NCBI GenBank assembly: GCA_964558825.1
Contig: CAZLGB010000004.1
Location: 1 to 47,993 of the forward strand
Direction of reading: 5' to 3'
From: Phosphoribacter sp964558825
GTDB taxonomy: Bacteria > Actinomycetota > Actinomycetes > Actinomycetales > Dermatophilaceae
Length of the DNA: 47,993 nt
The first letter of the stretch is position 1. The number at the start of each line of letters is the position of its first letter. Positions 1 to 6,233 of the stretch are shown piece after piece. A model generated the notes under the pieces. The model did no database searches, had not been told where the DNA came from, and worked only from the letters and a program-made list of their open reading frames with translations. The translations under genes were made by a program, and so were the position numbers.

Positions 1-2
1 AC

Positions 3-503
3 CTCATCACCTTGGCCAAGAGCATCGGTGGCGGACTGCCGCTGGCGGCCTTCGGCGGTCGCCAGGAGGTCATGCAGGTCGTCGTCGACGGACGGATGCA
101 CCACTTCGGCACCTACAACGGCAACCCCCTTGTCATGGCCGCCGCCCGCGCCGTCGACGAGGTCTGCACCCACGAGGCGCTCGACCGGGCCGAGGGCATC
201 AACGTGCGCACCCTCGACGGTGTGGATGCGATCATCACCGAGTTCGAGCTGCCGGCGCACACCGTGGGCATGGGCATCAAGGGCTGCATCACCTGGTCGC
301 CGACGCCGGTGCGCAATTACCGCGACTACAAGGCGACCGACTTCCGCCTCGCCGAGCTGTCCTGGCTGTGGGGAGTCAACCGGCAGATCCTTACCCCGCC
401 CGGGCTCGACGAGCAGTGGCTCGTGTCGCTCGCGCACACCGACGAGGACATGGCGGCGCTGATCGGTGACTTCCGCGAGCTCGCTCAGGCGCTGCGCGCC
501 TGA
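3..503 (+). CDS. Class III aminotransferase, C-terminal part (glutamate-1-semialdehyde aminomutase-like), cut by window edge
   Basis: This is the C-terminal 166 residues of a PLP-dependent class III aminotransferase; the gene begins before the window. The visible start LITLAKSIGGGLPLAAFGG contains the lysine that binds PLP in this family (T-L-A-K-S-I-G-G-G). The segment HHFGTYNGNPLVMAAA is the typical next block. The C-terminal part, with GCITWSP and RQILTPPGLDEQWLVSLAHT, resembles glutamate-1-semialdehyde 2,1-aminomutase-like proteins. These are often catabolic or secondary-metabolism aminotransferases rather than true HemL in actinobacteria, so the substrate is unknown. The gene ends at TGA 501-503 and is followed by a repeat-rich gap. 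The family call is firm; the specific function is not. Confidence 0.85.
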   Translation, partial: LITLAKSIGGGLPLAAFGGRQEVMQVVVDGRMHHFGTYNGNPLVMAAARAVDEVCTHEALDRAEGINVRTLDGVDAIITEFELPAHTVGMGIKGCITWSPTPVRNYRDYKATDFRLAELSWLWGVNRQILTPPGLDEQWLVSLAHTDEDMAALIGDFRELAQALRA

Positions 504-560
504 GCAGGTTGCTTGCGCGCCCAACCGCTCAGCCGCGTGGCTGACGATGCCTCGCGCTCT

Positions 561-607
561 CACCAAGGAGGGAAATGCACCGCTGCGGTGCATTTCCCTC
601 CTTGGTG
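561..607. repeat. Perfect 23-bp inverted repeat, possible transcription terminator
   Basis: Arms 561-583 and 585-607 are exact reverse complements around a single T at 584 (left arm begins CACCAAGGAGGG, right arm ends CCCTCCTTGGTG). As RNA it would form a very stable hairpin starting 58 bases after the aminotransferase stop. There is no downstream T-run, so a classical Rho-independent terminator is not shown. It could still end transcription, or be a mobile-element end or REP-like sequence. The gap 504-917 holds this element, the GGGGTGCT repeats and the palindromic element at 790-861; I see no gene in it. Confidence 0.8.
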
Positions 608-622
608 CTATCCCGGCAAGTG

Positions 623-670
623 TGGGTGCTGGGGTGCTGGGGGGCTGGGGTGCTGGGGTGCTGGGGGGTT
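623..670 (+). repeat. Tandem 8-bp repeat GGGGTGCT, about six units, G-quadruplex-capable
   Basis: Units of GGGGTGCT (some GGGGGGCT, the last GGGGGGTT) run head to tail between about 623 and 670. Every unit starts with a run of three to six G, so the top strand could fold as a G-quadruplex. It lies 16 bases beyond the 561-607 hairpin. The copy number is likely variable between strains by slippage. Confidence 0.85.
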
Positions 671-789
671 AACGGGGTGCGGAGCGGCCGGTCGGGTGCT
701 GCGATGTATGCACTGAGTCGTGGGTGACTCACGGGCACGTCGCTGACGCCTGGGCGCACAGCGCCGGGCTCGCCGCCGCGCAGGTTCGT

Positions 790-861
790 GACTTCGCTGA
801 CCTTCCGTGCACTTCGCTGACCTTGCACCCTCAGCGAGGTGCGGCAAAGCTCAGCGAAGTG
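790..861. repeat. 72-bp palindromic REP-like element, copy A
   Basis: The element has two 36-nt half-palindromes with no spacer (790-825 and 826-861). The left half contains ACTTCGCTGACCTT twice; the right half contains the reverse complement TCAGCGA-G-T twice. The same architecture and the same core words recur at 13605-13676. Copy A is more degenerate than copy B. It lies in non-coding DNA downstream of the aminotransferase and 56 bases beyond the 3' end of the convergent TMEM175 gene (stop at 918). Confidence 0.75.
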
Positions 862-917
862 GGCTCCGCCCCTGACCCGGACCGACCACCGCCGGCCGTC
901 GCGTTCCCGCCGAATGG

Positions 918-1565
918 TCAGGGGGCCGCCTTGGTCGTGTCGGGCAGCAGGAAAGTCAGTGCGATGAGGCCGGTGATCGCGAGGCTGAGCATCGGCGAGA
1001 CGAAGGCAAGGGCGGAGCTCACGGCATACGCGGGCGGGCCGATGAGGTAGTGACGCGTGCGCTGGGAGACAGCCGCGGCGGGGATGGCGTCGCGCACGAG
1101 CCGGCGCCGCACCGCCCACCACCACACGAGATTGAAAGCCACCGCGAGCGCGAGGAAGGTCAGCGCATAGAGGATCGCGGCCGTGCGCTGATCGGCGACA
1201 TCGTGAGCGGTCAGCTCCTCGCCGACGACCTTGGTCGGGAAGGGGATGAACGAGATCACCAGCAGGAGAAGGAGATTGAGCAGCAGCAGGCCATGATCGA
1301 CGCCCTTGAGGTCCCGGATGAGGTGGTGGTGGCTCAGCCATGTCGCGCCGACGACGACGAAGGACACGAGGTAGGCGAGATAGACCGGCCACTGCCCGGA
1401 GAGCCGCTCGGCCAGCGAGCCGTCCGCCTCGGGCACGCGGATCTCCAGCACGAGCAGGGTGATCGCGATGGCGATGACCCCGTCGCTGAAAGCCTCGAGC
1501 CGACCCGGACTCGACAGCGGCGCCCCAGGGCCTGGTGTGGTGGTGGGAAGCGGTGAGGAGTCCAC
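918..1565 (-). CDS. TMEM175-family (DUF1211) potassium channel, copy 1
   Basis: This is a multi-pass membrane protein of about 215 residues with the family hallmark RLEAFSDGVIAIAITLLVLEI in its first helix (the FSD motif). It also has the conserved WLSHHHLIRDLKGVDHGLLLLNLLLLLVISFIPFPT block that follows helix 3. Bacterial TMEM175 homologues are K+-selective channels in which isoleucine or leucine residues of helix 1 form the filter. I chose GTG at 1565 because GAAAGGG lies 9 bases upstream. The alternative ATG at 1589 lies inside an operator palindrome. The gene is divergent from a MarR regulator and shares its operator region, so it is probably controlled by it. A second MarR/TMEM175 pair lies at 5796-6823. 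Confidence 0.85.
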   Translation of the reverse strand: MDSSPLPTTTPGPGAPLSSPGRLEAFSDGVIAIAITLLVLEIRVPEADGSLAERLSGQWPVYLAYLVSFVVVGATWLSHHHLIRDLKGVDHGLLLLNLLLLLVISFIPFPTKVVGEELTAHDVADQRTAAILYALTFLALAVAFNLVWWWAVRRRLVRDAIPAAAVSQRTRHYLIGPPAYAVSSALAFVSPMLSLAITGLIALTFLLPDTTKAAP

Positions 1566-1581
1566 AGGCGCAGCCCTTTCA

Positions 1582-1614
1582 ATAGTCAACTATGGAAAAT
1601 CTATAGCGGGCTAT
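1582..1614. promoter_or_regulatory. Twin palindromic operators between the TMEM175 and MarR genes
   Basis: There are two short perfect palindromes of the same form: ATAGT-CA-ACTAT at 1582-1593 and ATAGC-GG-GCTAT at 1603-1614. Their centres are 21 bp apart, two helical turns, so two dimers would bind on the same DNA face. Position between divergent MarR and channel genes, and the size and symmetry of the sites, fit autoregulation by the MarR protein encoded at 1660. The AT-rich stretch also must contain the promoters. Confidence 0.7.
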
Positions 1615-1659
1615 CTTTTCAGGTCAAGAGGACCCGCTGCGGGCGGGAGAGAGGGCAGA

Positions 1660-2103
1660 ATGGCCGCTGTGGACAAGCGCCTGGCCTGCGTCGACGTTGT
1701 CGGCGTCAGTCGTCAGCTCAGCGAGCTGATGAGCGTCCGGCTCGCTGCCTTTGGGGTGTCGATCGGGCAGCTGCCGGCGCTGCTCGCCCTCTATGAGAGG
1801 GACGGGCGGACCCAAGCCGAGCTGGCCCGCGCCGTCGGAGTCGAGCAGCCGACGATGGCGGCGACCTTGCGGCGCATGGAGCGCGACGGGCTGATCCGAC
1901 GCATCCCCGACCCGGGCGATCGTCGCCGGGCACGGGTGCAGCTCACCGATCGGGCGCTGGCCATGCGCGACGAGCTGCAGACCCAGCGGGCGGCGATCGA
2001 CGAGCTGGCGCTCGCCGGACTCTCGGCGCGCGAGCGGCATACGCTCCAGCACATGCTGGCCACGATCACCGCCAATCTCGTTGCCGCGGCGCGCGACTCG
2101 TGA
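1660..2103 (+). CDS. MarR-family transcriptional regulator
   Basis: This is a 147-residue winged-helix regulator. The recognition region reads AELARAVGVEQPTMAATLRRMERDGLIRRIPDPGDRRRARVQLT, the standard MarR helix-turn-helix followed by the wing (D-x-R-D/R-R-x). The ATG at 1660 is preceded by a purine-rich ribosome site (GGGAGAGAGGG). It is divergent from a TMEM175 channel gene across twin palindromes and translationally coupled to the DoxX-like gene by a GTGA overlap at 2100-2103. The ligand is unknown; a compound or condition affecting membrane potential or K+ is only a guess from context. Confidence 0.9.
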   Translation: MAAVDKRLACVDVVGVSRQLSELMSVRLAAFGVSIGQLPALLALYERDGRTQAELARAVGVEQPTMAATLRRMERDGLIRRIPDPGDRRRARVQLTDRALAMRDELQTQRAAIDELALAGLSARERHTLQHMLATITANLVAAARDS

Positions 2104-2561
2104 ACCCCCGCCCAGCCGCGACGTCCACGACCTCGGTCGCTCACGCCGCCCGATGGCTGCTGGGAGCGCTCCTCGTCTCCACCGGAACAGCGCACCTCAC
2201 GTTTGCGCGCACGACATTCCAGGCTCAAGTCCCCCGGTGGCTGCCGCTCGATGCCGACCTCGTCGTCCTCGTCTCGGGGGTCGTCGAGCTGGCGCTCGGC
2301 GTGGCGTTGCTCGTCGTCCGTCGTCGCCGCGTCCGGCTGGGTTGGGTCGTGGCCGCCTTCTTCGTCGCTGTCTTCCCGGGCAACATCGCCCAATGGCTCG
2401 AGCACCGCGACGCCTTCGGCCTCACCTCCGACACTGCGCGTGCGGTGCGCCTGGCCTTCCAGCCGGTGCTGTGTGCTTGGGCGCTGTGGTGCACCGGTGC
2501 GTGGCGACAGTGGCGGGCGGCGCGCCACGCCGCAGTGCGGGCCGGCTCCTCGCCGCGCTGA
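2100..2561 (+). CDS. DoxX-like small integral membrane protein
   Basis: The protein is 153 residues with four predicted hydrophobic segments (roughly residues 17-35, 52-70, 78-95 and 118-135). The arrangement and the F-P-G-N-I-A-Q-W motif after the third helix match DoxX/DUF4870-like four-helix proteins. GTG at 2100 overlaps the MarR stop (GTGA), so translation is coupled and the gene is likely in the MarR operon. DoxX-like proteins have been linked to quinone or redox functions, but nothing here fixes a specific role. Confidence 0.7.
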   Translation: MNPRPAATSTTSVAHAARWLLGALLVSTGTAHLTFARTTFQAQVPRWLPLDADLVVLVSGVVELALGVALLVVRRRRVRLGWVVAAFFVAVFPGNIAQWLEHRDAFGLTSDTARAVRLAFQPVLCAWALWCTGAWRQWRAARHAAVRAGSSPR

Positions 2562-2578
2562 ACGGCTAGCGTGACCGT

Positions 2579-3001
2579 ATGCCGTCGCGCCGCCCTCGCC
2601 GCGCCGCCGACCGGCGCCGGCGTCGTCGAGTCGCTGCCGTCGACAACGATCTCTCGCCCATGGAGTGGGAGGCGCTCAAGCAGGCCTGGGGTGGGTGCGC
2701 CTATTGCGGCGCGAGCGGGCCGGTGCAAAAGGACTGCATGCTCCCCATCGCCAACGGCGGGCGCTACACGCTGAGCAATGTCGTCCCTGCCTGCGCCTCG
2801 TGCAATGCCAGCAAGGGGCCTTCGGAGCTGACCACCTGGATGCGTCGCAAGAAGCTCGACGAGCCTGGCTTTCTGTTGCAGCAGCAGCAGATTCGCACCC
2901 TGCTCAACGTCCGGATCGTCGCCACGCCAGCTCCCGACGGCCGCACCAGCGAGGCAGAGGCGACCGAACGGCATACCCCGATGGGTATGCTGCGCACATG
3001 A
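2579..3001 (+). CDS. HNH endonuclease-like protein with zinc-ribbon CxxC pairs
   Basis: The protein is 140 residues with a very basic N-terminus (RRPRRAADRRRRRR). The centre reads CAYCG, then KDCMLPIANGGRYTLSNVVPACASCNASK, which is the beta-beta-alpha-metal HNH fold with two CxxC zinc pairs. The usual first histidine of the HNH motif (DH..P) is a cysteine here (DC..P), while the Asn (SNVVPA) and the C-terminal CxxCN are kept. It may therefore be a variant nuclease or a nucleic-acid-binding relative. The stop overlaps the ATG of the next gene (ATGA). There are no restriction, phage or toxin neighbours, so I make no defence claim. Confidence 0.8.
   Translation: MPSRRPRRAADRRRRRRVAAVDNDLSPMEWEALKQAWGGCAYCGASGPVQKDCMLPIANGGRYTLSNVVPACASCNASKGPSELTTWMRRKKLDEPGFLLQQQQIRTLLNVRIVATPAPDGRTSEAEATERHTPMGMLRT
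2971..2990. promoter_or_regulatory. CsoR/RicR-like copper operator
   Basis: GCATACCCCGATGGGTATGC is a perfect palindrome with 8-bp arms and a 4-bp centre. The ATACCC...GGGTAT form is that of known operators of the copper sensors CsoR and RicR. It lies 7 bases before the ATG at 2998, inside the 3' end of the HNH gene. The arm also contains one copy of the genome-wide CGGCATAC octamer, so part of the sequence may be explained by that. No csoR gene is in the window. Confidence 0.65.
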
Positions 3002-3453
3002 TCGCCGCCCTCTCGCTCTGGAGCCGCCGACGCTGGCTCGTCGCGAGCCTGACGGCGGCGGCCACGTTGCTGATCGTCGGTCTGCCGACTGCGCTCATCC
3101 CGTCGCCGGTCTTCGGCCGAGAGCTCGCTCCCACTCCGTGGGCGTGGCCGGTCCTGCTGCTGACCAGCTGCCTGAGCGGGCTGCTCTTCGCCACCTACCT
3201 CCGTGAGCCGCACGCCGATGGGCAGCTCGACCGAGCGAGCCGCGCCGGCACCGTGGGTGGACTGCTGACCTACTTCGCCGTGGGCTGCCCGGTGTGCAAC
3301 AAGCTCGCCCTCATCGCACTGGGCTATTCCGGTGCGCTGCAGTGGTTTGCGCCGATCCAGCCCTTCCTCGCTGTGATCGGGGTCGTCCTGCTCGGGTGGG
3401 CGCTGCGCGTCCGCCTGCGCGGTGAGATCGCCTGCCCCGTGCCCACAACCTGA
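2998..3453 (+). CDS. Multi-pass membrane protein with a CPxCN motif, probably copper-linked
   Basis: The protein is 151 residues with about four hydrophobic helices and the motif GCPVCNKLALIALGYSGALQWFAPIQPFLA near residues 97-125. The C-P-x-C pair sits at the start of a membrane helix and could bind Cu(I) or act as a redox disulfide. The ATG at 2998 overlaps the HNH stop (ATGA). A CsoR-like palindrome ends 7 bases upstream, suggesting its own copper-responsive promoter. I do not recognise a named family. The copper block at 8.5-13.2 kb supports the inference but is not adjacent. Confidence 0.6.
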   Translation: MIAALSLWSRRRWLVASLTAAATLLIVGLPTALIPSPVFGRELAPTPWAWPVLLLTSCLSGLLFATYLREPHADGQLDRASRAGTVGGLLTYFAVGCPVCNKLALIALGYSGALQWFAPIQPFLAVIGVVLLGWALRVRLRGEIACPVPTT

Positions 3454-3550
3454 GGGGCAACCCGCCCGGGTCGGCGCTTAGGGTGTGGGCGGCGCATGGC
3501 GCGCCTGCGCAACAGCCGGATCGAGCGACGGCAAGGGTGAAGGAACGGTC

Positions 3551-3939
3551 ATGGCTGCCAACGACACACACCGCACGGTGCTCGGCGCGCTGAACAACTG
3601 GTTCCGTCGCCCGCCGCGGTTGCATGGCGAGGTGGACAACGAGCGGACGGTGAGCTTCCTCGAGCTCTTCTACGACCTCATCTTCGTCGTCCTGGTCAGC
3701 CAGGCCGCGCACACCCTGGCCGAGCACTCGACAATCTGCTGATCGTCCTCCCGCAGGCGCAGCGCAGCCTGCTCATCGGCGCCCTGGCCAGCGTCCTCGT
3801 CGGCGTGCTCATGCCGGCGCCATGGCTGCTCGCCCTGCTGCTCGCGGCGATCCATCAGGCGGTCTGGTGGTATGTCTTCAGCCAGCTGGCGCGGCATACG
3901 GACATGTTTGCGATCCCCTCGCAACCGGTGCAGCAGTAA
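3551..3939 (+). pseudogene. Collapsed ltrA (low temperature requirement A) gene with large internal deletion
   Basis: The first 64 codons (3551-3742) encode the LtrA N-terminus, with the signature RTVSFLELFYDLIFVVLVSQAAHTLAEH, and then run into a stop. A different frame (3730-3939) continues with DNLLIVLPQAQRSLLIGALASVL and PAPWLLALLLAAIHQAVWWYVF, which looks like the hydrophobic C-terminus of the same family. LtrA proteins are about 400 residues, so roughly 270 codons are gone and the two ends are out of frame. A start codon with ordinary spacing is still present (ATG 3551). The N-terminal identity is firm; the C-terminal assignment is an inference. Confidence 0.75.
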
Positions 3940-3966
3940 GCCGCTCGAGCGACGAGCGACGTTGCG

Positions 3967-5409
3967 TCACCCCACGGCGCGCAAGGCCTCGTCGGCCGCC
4001 CGCCGGCCGGAGAGCACCGCCCCGTGGACGGTGCTGTGATGGTCCGGCTCGGTCGCCTCGCCGGCCCAGAAGATCCGCTCGCCGACGGGTGCCGCGAGGG
4101 CGAGCCGGTCGGCGCGCGTGCTGCCGACCGTGGCGGCCGAATAGCTGCCGAGCGCCCACTGGTCGGTCGACCAGGAGCTGGTGAGCACCGCCGTCGGCTC
4201 GGGTATGCCGGTGCCGAACATCTCGCGCAAGGTCGCCATCGCCTCGGCCGAGACCGCCGCCGGAGCGGCCGCCTCGATGCGCCGCGCGTGGTCGCCGGCA
4301 TTGAAGCCGAGCAGGACCGGTGCGCCGGCCTTGGCGAAACTCACCCACTCCGACCACAGCCCGGGCTGCGGCCCGACGAACTCGTGCCAGTCGATGTCGG
4401 TCGGCCAGAAGGCTCGCTCGAAGCGCAGGAAGGTCTTGCTCAGGACTCCGACTCCGATCCGGCCGATCGCGGTCTGCGCGGCGGTGCTGAGCCCCGGCTC
4501 GATGCGCAGCCGCCCGGTCTTGAGCACCCCGAGCGGCACCGTGACGATCACGGCATCGGCCCGCTCGCTGGCGCCACCGACCTCGACGACGACCTCGCGC
4601 CCCTCGACCGACACCGCGGTCACCGGGCTCGAGAGCCGCACGTCGAGACCGCGCGCAAGGTAGGTCATCACCGCGCCGAAGCCCGCGGGAAAGAGCCGGT
4701 CGTCACCGGCATACTCCTTGTCGTCGTCGACCGTCCACGCCGAGAGGCGAGCGACCTGCTCGCCCCACTCGGTCTCGGAGGTGGCCGAAAGATAGAAGGC
4801 GAGGTCGGCGCGCTCGGTCTCGCGCAGGCCGCTCCACCACGTCGTGCGCTCGAGGGCCTGGGCGATCGACACGTCGGCGTCGAGCGTGCCGGCCGCGGCG
4901 AGCGCCGCCTCGACGCGCGATTCCCAGAGGTCGGTGTTGGGCTCGCTCAGACCCTGCGCGCGCAGGCTCGCGGCGACGTATGCCGTGCCCGAGTCGTAGG
5001 ACGTCGAGATGGTCTTCGCCCCGGCGGCTGCGGCGAGCGGGGTCAGCGGATTGCCGTCGGGCCCATGGATCCACGAGGCGCCCATGTCCATCGCCAGGTC
5101 CGGCCAGGCCGAGCTCGTGAAGACCCGCCCGCCGATCCGGTCGCGAGCCTCGAGGACGGTGACGGTCGCGCCGCCCTCGGCGAGGCGGACGGCCGCGGCC
5201 AAGCCGGCCGCACCCGCGCCGACGACGATGACTCGCCGGCCGTTTCCGGTGCTCGTCGCAGTGGTCGTCGCACTTGGGGCCGGTGTCGCCGTCCCGCCAG
5301 GGCTGGGCGCAGCCGTCGGGTCGGCCTGCGAGCAGGCCGCCAGCGCGCCGAGCATGCCGGCCCCCGCGGCACCGGCCAGCAGCGTGCGGCGGGTGGGCAT
5401 TTCGGGCAT
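3967..5409 (-). CDS. Exported FAD-dependent amine oxidase (monoamine/polyamine oxidase family)
   Basis: The protein has 480 residues. The N-terminus is a twin-arginine lipoprotein signal (RR at 7-8, hydrophobic core, lipobox LAAC with Cys26), then a Pro/Thr/Ala-rich linker to about residue 56. The FAD dinucleotide-binding motif is VGAGAAGLAAAVRLAEGG (63-80), followed by EARDRIGGRV. The C-terminus has FWAGEATEPDHHSTVHGAVLSGRRAADE, the second FAD-contacting motif of this family. It is therefore expected to oxidise an amine at the outer membrane face, giving aldehyde, H2O2 and NH3. The substrate cannot be read from sequence. ATG 5409 and ATG 5400 are both possible starts. Confidence 0.88.
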   Translation of the reverse strand: MPEMPTRRTLLAGAAGAGMLGALAACSQADPTAAPSPGGTATPAPSATTTATSTGNGRRVIVVGAGAAGLAAAVRLAEGGATVTVLEARDRIGGRVFTSSAWPDLAMDMGASWIHGPDGNPLTPLAAAAGAKTISTSYDSGTAYVAASLRAQGLSEPNTDLWESRVEAALAAAGTLDADVSIAQALERTTWWSGLRETERADLAFYLSATSETEWGEQVARLSAWTVDDDKEYAGDDRLFPAGFGAVMTYLARGLDVRLSSPVTAVSVEGREVVVEVGGASERADAVIVTVPLGVLKTGRLRIEPGLSTAAQTAIGRIGVGVLSKTFLRFERAFWPTDIDWHEFVGPQPGLWSEWVSFAKAGAPVLLGFNAGDHARRIEAAAPAAVSAEAMATLREMFGTGIPEPTAVLTSSWSTDQWALGSYSAATVGSTRADRLALAAPVGERIFWAGEATEPDHHSTVHGAVLSGRRAADEALRAVG

Positions 5410-5581
5410 CCCCGCAGTATGCCGTGCGGGCGGACCGCCATTGCGGTGGCCTGCGGGTGGGTGCGGGCCAGGTCAGACGTCGGGGTCAGCCACGCTGCTC
5501 GAGTGGTCCGCTGATGATCGGGGTCAACACGGCGGTGCCGGGCACGAGGTGCGCGCGCACAGGCGCGCTCACGGCATACGG

Positions 5582-5608
5582 TAAGGTGACTTATAGTTAG
5601 CCACCTTA
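5582..5608. promoter_or_regulatory. 27-bp quasi-palindrome, MarR-type operator candidate
   Basis: TAAGGTG (5582-5588) and CACCTTA (5602-5608) are exact inverted arms around a 13-bp AT-rich centre containing TTATAGTTAG. It resembles operators of MarR-type regulators that control efflux genes, and the MarR gene at 5796 lies just downstream. A strong ribosome site (AGAAGGAG, 5612-5619) follows but leads only to a gene scrap. Confidence 0.5.
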
Positions 5609-5629
5609 TGAAGAAGGAGCCCCACCGCC

Positions 5630-5734
5630 CTGTCCGGGACCGGCACCGCCGGCGGCCTGGTCCTCGACCAGGCGGGCCATGTGGGCTTCATGCGCGGGTT
5701 GAGCCGGCAGCTCGGGGCCTTCGGCCAACACTGA
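5630..5734 (+). pseudogene. Possible remnant of a deleted gene behind an intact operator and ribosome site
   Basis: After the operator-like palindrome and AGAAGGAG comes an open frame of 34 codons beginning with CTG (LSGTGTAGGLVLDQAG, then HVGFMRGLSRQLGAFGQH and a stop). Its composition is protein-like but it has no proper start and I do not recognise it. The likely story is that most of a regulated gene was lost, leaving its control region and last codons. Apart from this, the 386-base gap 5410-5795 holds only the operator and the MarR promoter region. The alternative 61-codon ORF from ATG 5608 is Arg/Pro-rich and looks non-coding. Confidence 0.35.
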
Positions 5735-5795
5735 GCCCGCTCGGAGACGGTGGTGTAGCTTGCGACCGTCCCGACTCGAGCAAGAGGGCGTGAAC

Positions 5796-6233
5796 GTGGA
5801 CTATCCCTTGGTCATGGCCAGCCGTGCCGCTGGTCATCGCACACGCAAACTTGCCATGCGGATGCTCGACGAGATCTGGCTCTTTGCCGGGCAAGAGGTC
5901 GTGCTCCTCGAGCTGGCCGAGCGTGGTGAGCTCAACCAGGCCACCCTGGCGGTCGCCCTCGACATCGAGCCGCCGAGCGTGGCCGGCATACTCGCCAAGC
6001 TCGAGAGCGCCGGACTCGTCACGCGCACGGCCTCCGGGCGCGAAAAGCTCGTCACCCTCACCGAGGCGGGCCGCGAGGCTGCCGCCCAGGCCCGCGAGGT
6101 GTATGCCGTGATGGAGAGTCAGCTCGCCGCCGGCCTGACGCCGCGAGAAATCGACCGGACCGTCACCGCCCTGCGGCGGGTGTCGGATTCGGCGGAAACG
6201 GCGCTGCGCGCCGTGAACGGGAGAGACTCATGA
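5796..6233 (+). CDS. MarR-family transcriptional regulator, copy 2
   Basis: The protein is about 145 residues. The helix-turn-helix reads NQATLAVALDIEPPSVAGILAKLESAGLVTRTASGREKLVTLTEAGREAA, followed by the usual dimerisation helices. I prefer GTG 5796, which has AGAGG eight bases upstream; GTG 5790 is the alternative, and the TTG at 5760 is too far from any ribosome site. The gene overlaps the downstream TMEM175 gene by ATGA (6230-6233). It is only distantly similar to the MarR at 1660, so this looks like an independent regulator recruited to the same kind of channel. Confidence 0.9.
   Translation: MDYPLVMASRAAGHRTRKLAMRMLDEIWLFAGQEVVLLELAERGELNQATLAVALDIEPPSVAGILAKLESAGLVTRTASGREKLVTLTEAGREAAAQAREVYAVMESQLAAGLTPREIDRTVTALRRVSDSAETALRAVNGRDS

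Noticed and set aside
561..607. Hairpin as a certain Rho-independent terminator
   Set aside because: The stem is ideal but there is no T-run downstream and the loop is only one base wide in DNA.
623..670. GGGGTGCT repeats as a CRISPR array
   Set aside because: The units are 8 bp with no unique spacers and no cas genes nearby.
2579..3001. HNH gene as part of a phage-defence system
   Set aside because: Neighbours are a DoxX-like and a membrane protein gene; there is no restriction, helicase or toxin partner.
5608..5793. 61-codon ORF after the strong ribosome site as a real gene
   Set aside because: The product is Arg/Pro-rich with no recognisable fold, and the ribosome site lies inside its first codons; the alternate frame is more protein-like.
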